This document shows, one piece after another, positions 22,813 through 26,137 of a stretch of DNA of 26,137 nucleotides. The translations under genes and the position numbers were made by a program. The notes below the pieces were generated by a model. That model ran no database searches, had not been told where the DNA came from, and saw nothing but the letters and a program-made list of their open reading frames with translations. Source of the stretch: an uncultured Lachnospiraceae bacterium. Lineage in GTDB: Bacteria > Bacillota > Clostridia > Lachnospirales > Lachnospiraceae. How positions within the stretch are numbered: the first letter of the stretch is position 1; each line of letters begins with the position of its first letter. The stretch covers positions 1 through 26,137 of the forward strand of contig CAKRJP010000025.1 in the NCBI GenBank assembly GCA_934351835.1, given 5' to 3'.

Positions 22813-22935
22813 TTAATGTCTCGGATCATTCTGCCACAGCACCACCAGTACACATGTCAGAAGAACCACGATCAGGAGTAATAAAAGAAGAACTACCACA
22901 CGTTTCGTTCTTTTACTCATTTTCTTTTTACTCAT
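22813..22935 (-). CDS. Small 40-residue single-pass membrane peptide (hypothetical)
   Basis: Found by reading the minus strand; below the usual length cut-off. The peptide begins MSKKKMSKRTKR, continues as one unbroken hydrophobic helix of about 23 residues (VVVLLLLLLIVVLLTCVLVVLW) and ends QNDPRH. The basic N terminus and following helix suggest an N-in membrane peptide. The ATG overlaps the stop codon region of the C-GCAxxG-C-C gene by eight bases, and AAGGAAG lies about 11 bases upstream within that gene, so translation is probably coupled. No family is recognised and no function proposed. That it is expressed is inferred from the ribosome binding site, overlap and clean membrane profile. 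Confidence 0.5.
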   Translation of the reverse strand: MSKKKMSKRTKRVVVLLLLLLIVVLLTCVLVVLWQNDPRH

Positions 22936-23398
22936 TGAAACTAGCTTCCTTATCTTTTTCTAATTCCCGCATTAAGATCTTAGCGGTCATTTCAATGGTA
23001 TTATACACGATATTCGCACAGTTTGCCTTACGTTCCGGAGAATTTTTTTCAAGACCGCGCGTCAGGACACGACAGCATGTACCACCGTTGGCAGATTTAA
23101 AAGCATCATGCAGTTCATGCGTCAGCTCAAAACAGCGGTTGACTTTTGGATCTCCCGGAGTCGTTCTTCCATAAAGATAACCGATACACATCGTAGCACC
23201 GGCAAGAGCACCACAGATACATCCACCGCCGCCAAGGCCCCATGGAAAGCCGGAACTCATGGCAATGGCACTCTCAGGCATGCCGAGATCGAAAGCCTTA
23301 TTGATGGTGTAGATCACTGTCTCCGCACAGGTAAATCCACTATGAAAAGTTGCATCTGCTTCTTTTTGCAATTGTTCTATATTAACAGTTGTATTCAT
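22928..23398 (-). CDS. C-GCAxxG-C-C family (redox-type) protein
   Basis: A 156-residue protein rich in spaced Cys: GFTCAE (Cys24), GGGGCICGALAG (Cys60, Cys62), MCIGYLYG (Cys71), NRCFEL (Cys89), GTCCR (Cys108, Cys109) and ANCANIV (Cys127). That pattern fits the C_GCAxxG_C_C family, thought to be linked to redox or metal chemistry, without defined substrate. The open frame starts two codons upstream at GTG, which would overlap the ribosome binding site GGAGG, so ATG 23398 is chosen. It is divergent from the hydratase genes with facing promoters, and its 3' end overlaps a small membrane ORF. The protein is probably cytosolic; no signal peptide or membrane helix is clear. Confidence 0.87.
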   Translation of the reverse strand: MNTTVNIEQLQKEADATFHSGFTCAETVIYTINKAFDLGMPESAIAMSSGFPWGLGGGGCICGALAGATMCIGYLYGRTTPGDPKVNRCFELTHELHDAFKSANGGTCCRVLTRGLEKNSPERKANCANIVYNTIEMTAKILMRELEKDKEASFNE

Positions 23399-23433
23399 GA
23401 GCACCTCCAGATAATTGATAATAATTTATCTAT

Positions 23434-23462
23434 AGTTTAATTCAAATAAGAGAATTAATCAA
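23434..23462 (-). promoter_or_regulatory. Possible promoter of the C-GCAxxG-C-C gene
   Basis: On the minus strand TTGATT (23462-23457) and TAAACT (23439-23434) have 17-base spacing, 36 bases upstream of the ATG. The -10 is poor. Confidence 0.4.
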
Positions 23463-23473
23463 TGTTCTGGAAA

Positions 23474-23502
23474 TTGAAACTCTAAGAATTATGTATTATA
23501 CT
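23474..23502 (+). promoter_or_regulatory. Promoter of the hydratase-plsC operon
   Basis: TTGAAA (23474-23479) and TATACT (23497-23502), 17 bases apart, give a good sigma-A promoter about 30 bases before the hydratase start. It abuts the divergent promoter of the C-GCAxxG-C-C gene. Confidence 0.65.
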
Positions 23503-23532
23503 GAAACCATAACTACATCAGGAGGTAGCATG

Positions 23533-24375
23533 ATGCGTACAGTAGACGTAAGTGAGATTACAAGAAATATAAAAGAGATGTGCATAGAAGCCAACCATTT
23601 TCTTTCCAAAGATATGGATGCGGCGATGAAGAAAGCGGCAGAGACGGAAGAATCACCGCTTGGAAAGCAGATTTTAAATCAGCTCCAGGATAATTTAAAG
23701 ATCGCGGCAGAGGATATGATCCCAATCTGTCAGGATACCGGAATGGCAGTGGTATTTATCGAAGTCGGACAGGATGTGCACCTGACCGGAGGTCTTTTGG
23801 AGGACGCAATCAACGAAGGCGTGAGACAGGGATATGTGGACGGATATCTCCGCAAATCAGTCGTTGGAGATCCGATTCTTAGAGTCAACACCAAGGACAA
23901 TACACCGGCGATCATCCACTACAGCATCGTAGAGGGCGATAAGGTGAAGATCAAACTGGCACCGAAAGGGTTCGGAAGTGAGAATATGAGCCGTGTTTTC
24001 ATGTTAAAACCTGCAGATGGAATCGAAGGAGTTAAGAATGCAATCCTGACAGCCGTCAAAGATGCCGGACCAAATGCCTGTCCTCCGATGGTGGTAGGAG
24101 TTGGAATAGGAGGAACTTTTGAAAAATGCGCAGTGATGGCAAAAGAAGCTCTGACAAGAGAAGTAGGTGCACATTCCGAGATCGACTGGGTAAAAGATTT
24201 AGAGACAGAGATGCTTGAGAAGATCAATAAGCTCGGAATCGGACCGGGCGGTTTAGGCGGAACTACAACAGCACTTGCTGTAAATGTAAATACATATCCA
24301 ACACATATAGCAGGACTTCCGGTTGGAATTAATATCTGCTGTCATGTAAACAGACACGTGATCAGGGAGGTATAA
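23533..24375 (+). CDS. Fe-S dependent fumarate/tartrate hydratase, alpha subunit
   Basis: A 280-residue catalytic half of a class I (oxygen-sensitive, 4Fe-4S) hydro-lyase, adding or removing water between fumarate and malate or on tartrate. Cys66 in PICQDTGM, Cys183 in GPNACPPMVVGVGIGGT and Cys269/Cys270 in NICCHVNRH are the likely cluster ligands. Other family blocks are GFGSENMSR and GPGGLGGTTTALAV. ATG 23530 and ATG 23533 are adjacent; GGAGG lies four and seven bases before them, so I choose the second (MRTVDVSEITRN). The frame upstream of that is not conserved. The partner beta subunit follows after four bases. Fumarase is the most usual annotation in anaerobic Firmicutes, but tartrate dehydratase cannot be excluded by sequence. 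Confidence 0.92.
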   Translation: MRTVDVSEITRNIKEMCIEANHFLSKDMDAAMKKAAETEESPLGKQILNQLQDNLKIAAEDMIPICQDTGMAVVFIEVGQDVHLTGGLLEDAINEGVRQGYVDGYLRKSVVGDPILRVNTKDNTPAIIHYSIVEGDKVKIKLAPKGFGSENMSRVFMLKPADGIEGVKNAILTAVKDAGPNACPPMVVGVGIGGTFEKCAVMAKEALTREVGAHSEIDWVKDLETEMLEKINKLGIGPGGLGGTTTALAVNVNTYPTHIAGLPVGINICCHVNRHVIREV

Positions 24376-24379
24376 GAAG

Positions 24380-24931
24380 ATGGACAGACATATTACAGCA
24401 CCAATAACAAAAGAAGTATCTGCATCTTTAAGAGCAGGAGACTATGTATATATTACAGGAACTATTTATACAGCAAGAGACGCTGCTCATAAGAGAATGG
24501 ATGAAGCTTTGGACAGAGGCGAAGAACTGCCGATCGATATTAAAGATCAGGTGATCTATTATATGGGACCTTCCCCTGCAAGAGAGGGAAGACCAATCGG
24601 ATCTGCGGGACCGACAACTGCCAGCAGAATGGATAAATATGCACCGAGACTTTTGGACCTGGGACAGTCGGCTATGATCGGAAAGGGCAAAAGAACCAAA
24701 GAAGTATTAGATGCAGTGGTAAGAAATAAAGCAGTTTATTTTGCAGCCGTAGGCGGAGCAGGAGCTTTATTATCAAAATGTATCAAATCGTCAGAAGTAG
24801 TTGCATACGAAGATCTCGGAGCAGAGGCTATCCGTAAATTGGAAGTTGAAGATTTCCCAGTCATTGTTGTGGCAGACTGTGAGGGTAATAACTTATACGA
24901 GACAGCAATCAAACAATACCAGAGAGTGTAG
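24380..24931 (+). CDS. Fe-S dependent fumarate/tartrate hydratase, beta subunit
   Basis: A 183-residue C-terminal half of the same class I hydro-lyase. Seen: RHITAPITKEVSASLRAGDYVYITGTIYTARDAAHKRM, then GPSPAREGRPIGSAGPTTASRMDKYAPRLLDLG, IGKGKRTKEVLDAV and YFAAVGGAGALLSKCI, with VVADCEGNNLYE near the end. This is the standard beta-domain order. In E. coli the two halves are fused in FumA/FumB but separate in TtdA/TtdB; in anaerobic Firmicutes the split form also acts as fumarase. It follows the alpha gene by four bases with GGGAGG upstream. Confidence 0.93.
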   Translation: MDRHITAPITKEVSASLRAGDYVYITGTIYTARDAAHKRMDEALDRGEELPIDIKDQVIYYMGPSPAREGRPIGSAGPTTASRMDKYAPRLLDLGQSAMIGKGKRTKEVLDAVVRNKAVYFAAVGGAGALLSKCIKSSEVVAYEDLGAEAIRKLEVEDFPVIVVADCEGNNLYETAIKQYQRV

Positions 24932-24976
24932 ACAACAATTCCTGGATTTAAGCAAAAGAATAACAGGAGAGATTAT

Positions 24977-25687
24977 ATGAAACGAATTATTATAATGGTA
25001 ATTCGGAATATATTTCTTGTTCCGTATATGTGGATAAGATTATGTTATCATGCATCACATATGGATAACTATACGTTGAAAGAGCATTTCAAGATATTCA
25101 AATATATCGTAGAGCATGCCAACAAAGGCGGAAATGTTACAATCGAATCACATGGAGCAGAGAATATTCCAAAAGAAGACGGATTCATGTTTTTCCCGAA
25201 TCACCAGGGACTTTACGATGTACTGGCAATCATAGAAGCCTGTGACAGTACATTCGGAGTTGTGGCAAAGAAAGAAGTGGCAAATGTTCCGCTTCTCAAG
25301 CAGGTATTTGCCTGCACAAAATCTTACATGATGGACAGAGAAGATATAAGACAGTCCATGCAGGTAATCATGAGTGTGGCAAATGATGTAAAGAACGGAA
25401 AGAACTTCCTGATTTTCCCGGAGGGAACCAGATCAAAGAATGGAAATATAATCGGTGAATTCAAAGGAGGAAGCTTTAAGGCAGCTACCAGAGCAAAGTG
25501 TCCGATTGTACCGGTAGCACTGATCGATTCATTTAAACCATTTGATACCAATACGATCAGACCGGTCACAGTTCAGGTACATTTTCTGGAACCACTTTAC
25601 TATGAAGATTATAAAGACATGAAGACAACAGATATTGCGGAACTGGTGAGCACACGGATCCAGGCGGCGATAAATGCAAATGTATAG
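24977..25687 (+). CDS. 1-acylglycerol-3-phosphate acyltransferase (PlsC type)
   Basis: A 236-residue membrane-associated enzyme that acylates lysophosphatidic acid to phosphatidic acid in phospholipid synthesis. Seen: an N-terminal hydrophobic stretch (RIIIMVIRNIFLVPYMWIRL), the catalytic HX4D motif as NHQGLYDVL (His76 to Asp81), the substrate-binding FPEGTRS motif (about 147-153) and IVPVALIDSF. AACAGGAGAGATTAT precedes the ATG. It lies 45 bases after the hydratase beta gene and appears to share its transcript, though there is no obvious pathway link. A terminator follows. Confidence 0.92.
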   Translation: MKRIIIMVIRNIFLVPYMWIRLCYHASHMDNYTLKEHFKIFKYIVEHANKGGNVTIESHGAENIPKEDGFMFFPNHQGLYDVLAIIEACDSTFGVVAKKEVANVPLLKQVFACTKSYMMDREDIRQSMQVIMSVANDVKNGKNFLIFPEGTRSKNGNIIGEFKGGSFKAATRAKCPIVPVALIDSFKPFDTNTIRPVTVQVHFLEPLYYEDYKDMKTTDIAELVSTRIQAAINANV

Positions 25688-25693
25688 AGAGAT

Positions 25694-25732
25694 AAAAGGA
25701 CTTTTACATCAGAAGATATAAAGGTCCTTTTT
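25694..25732 (+). terminator. Terminator after the plsC-type gene
   Basis: AAAAGGAC (25694-25701) pairs with GTCCTTTT (25724-25731), with extra AT pairing inside the loop, followed by TTC. It is seven bases past the stop codon. Confidence 0.7.
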
Positions 25733-25803
25733 CTATGCTTTCTAAATTGATATTTTAGATAAATATTGAATTTAGATTGTGAAAAACTTTCTTGAAAAAT
25801 GTA

Positions 25804-25832
25804 TTGACATTGTAAAATACCTAATGTATAAT
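25804..25832 (+). promoter_or_regulatory. Consensus promoter of tRNA-Ser
   Basis: TTGACA (25804-25809) and TATAAT (25827-25832), both perfect, with 17-base spacing. The tRNA begins 63 bases after the -10, so a leader of about 55 bases is transcribed. Confidence 0.9.
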
Positions 25833-25842
25833 AATTTTTGCA

Positions 25843-25887
25843 CTGTGAAAGTTATTTCACAGAAGAATATTATGATTTGTAATATTC
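25843..25887 (+). other. Two hairpins in the pre-tRNA-Ser leader
   Basis: CTGTGAAA-GTTA-TTTCACAG (25843-25862) is a perfect eight-base stem. GAATATTA (25865-25872) and TAATATTC (25880-25887) form a second one. Both lie between the promoter and the mature 5' end that RNase P would make. Confidence 0.6.
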
Positions 25888-25894
25888 AGCATCA

Positions 25895-25982
25895 GGAGAA
25901 ATACTCAAGAGGCTGAAGAGGCGCCCCTGCTAAGGGTGTAGGTCGGGTGACCGGCGCGAGGGTTCAAATCCCTCTTTCTCCG
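25895..25982 (+). tRNA. tRNA-Ser, anticodon GCT
   Basis: An 88-base tRNA of class II type. Acceptor stem GGAGAAA/TTTCTCC, discriminator G, anticodon stem CGCCC/GGGTG with loop CTGCTAA (anticodon GCT, reading AGC and AGT), a long variable arm with GGTC/GACC, and T arm GAGGG-TTCAAAT-CCCTC. No CCA is encoded, unlike tRNA-Arg at 1445, so CCA must be added by the nucleotidyltransferase. Confidence 0.96.
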
Positions 25983-26027
25983 TTTTATAATAGCATATCG
26001 GAAGTTGGAAAGAAAAGTAAAAAAGTC

Positions 26028-26056
26028 TTGACAATAAAGAAGTGATGTGATATTAT
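26028..26056 (+). promoter_or_regulatory. Strong promoter, probably of an rRNA or tRNA operon to the right
   Basis: TTGACA (26028-26033) and TATTAT (26051-26056) with 17-base spacing. A second TTGACA at 26127-26132, 99 bases further on, begins a likely tandem promoter cut by the window edge. No gene is visible in 25983-26137. Tandem near-consensus promoters without a nearby ORF are typical of stable RNA operons. Confidence 0.6.
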
Positions 26057-26137
26057 AGACAAGCTTTCGAAAACAACTTGTAAAGAGATGATTCGAAAAG
26101 CTGAAAAAATAAATCGAAAAAAGTTCTTGACAAGCTG

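Noticed and set aside
1..26137. CRISPR array, prophage or insertion sequence
   Set aside because: No spaced direct repeats, transposase, integrase or phage genes were seen on either strand; nearly all sequence is accounted for by conserved chromosomal genes.

Overview
The window is the replication-origin region of a low-GC Gram-positive chromosome, most likely a Lachnospiraceae member (Clostridium cluster XIVa). The evidence is the gene order (rpmH-rnpA-yidD-yidC-jag-mnmE-mnmG-rsmG-parA-parB-DUF4446-serS on one side of dnaA, dnaN-S4-recF-gyrB-gyrA on the other), a DUF3881-type protein, a C-GCAxxG-C-C protein, Firmicutes-style AGGAGG ribosome binding sites, and canonical TGTTTCACGTGAAACA parS sites. 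The genus cannot be fixed from this sequence alone.

Layout. Bases 1-1150 are accessory: the tail of a probable MerR regulator (+), a TIGR04076-like small protein (-) and a GNAT acetyltransferase (-). Bases 1400-1640 hold tRNA-Arg(CCT) (-) with its terminator and, just upstream, a decayed tRNA-Arg(TCT)-like remnant. From 1770 to 13625 every gene is on the minus strand: DUF3881, serS, DUF4446, parB, parA, rsmG, mnmG, mnmE, jag/khpB, yidC, yidD, rnpA and the 44-residue rpmH. Three parS sites lie in the parA-rsmG gap. The divergent rpmH/dnaA gap (13626-13977) and the dnaA-dnaN gap (15364-15647) carry clustered DnaA boxes; the second also has an AT-rich tract and together they form a two-part oriC. 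From 13978 to 22698 all genes are on the plus strand: dnaA, dnaN, an S4-domain gene, recF, gyrB, gyrA. After a two-way terminator come a C-GCAxxG-C-C gene and an overlapping 40-codon membrane-peptide ORF (-), divergent from the two subunits of an Fe-S fumarate/tartrate hydratase and a PlsC-type acyltransferase (+). The right end has tRNA-Ser(GCT) with a consensus promoter, then what look like tandem strong promoters of an rRNA or tRNA operon beyond the edge.

Functionally the block combines initiation (DnaA, DnaN, oriC), supercoiling (GyrA/B), recombinational repair (RecF), origin segregation (ParA, ParB, parS), membrane-protein insertion (YidC, YidD), RNA processing and modification (RnpA, MnmE/MnmG, RsmG, KhpB) and translation (L34, SerRS, tRNAs). 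Core genes point away from oriC and so are co-oriented with the replication forks.

This is mostly ordinary conserved chromosome and I see no clearly new defence, mobile or biosynthetic system. Points worth a second look are a parS site inside a 40-bp perfect palindrome that also looks like the rsmG terminator, a consensus DnaA box in the leader of rsmG, the unlisted 40-aa membrane ORF, a pair of hairpins at 666-710, the tRNA remnant, and the very acidic tail of GyrA.
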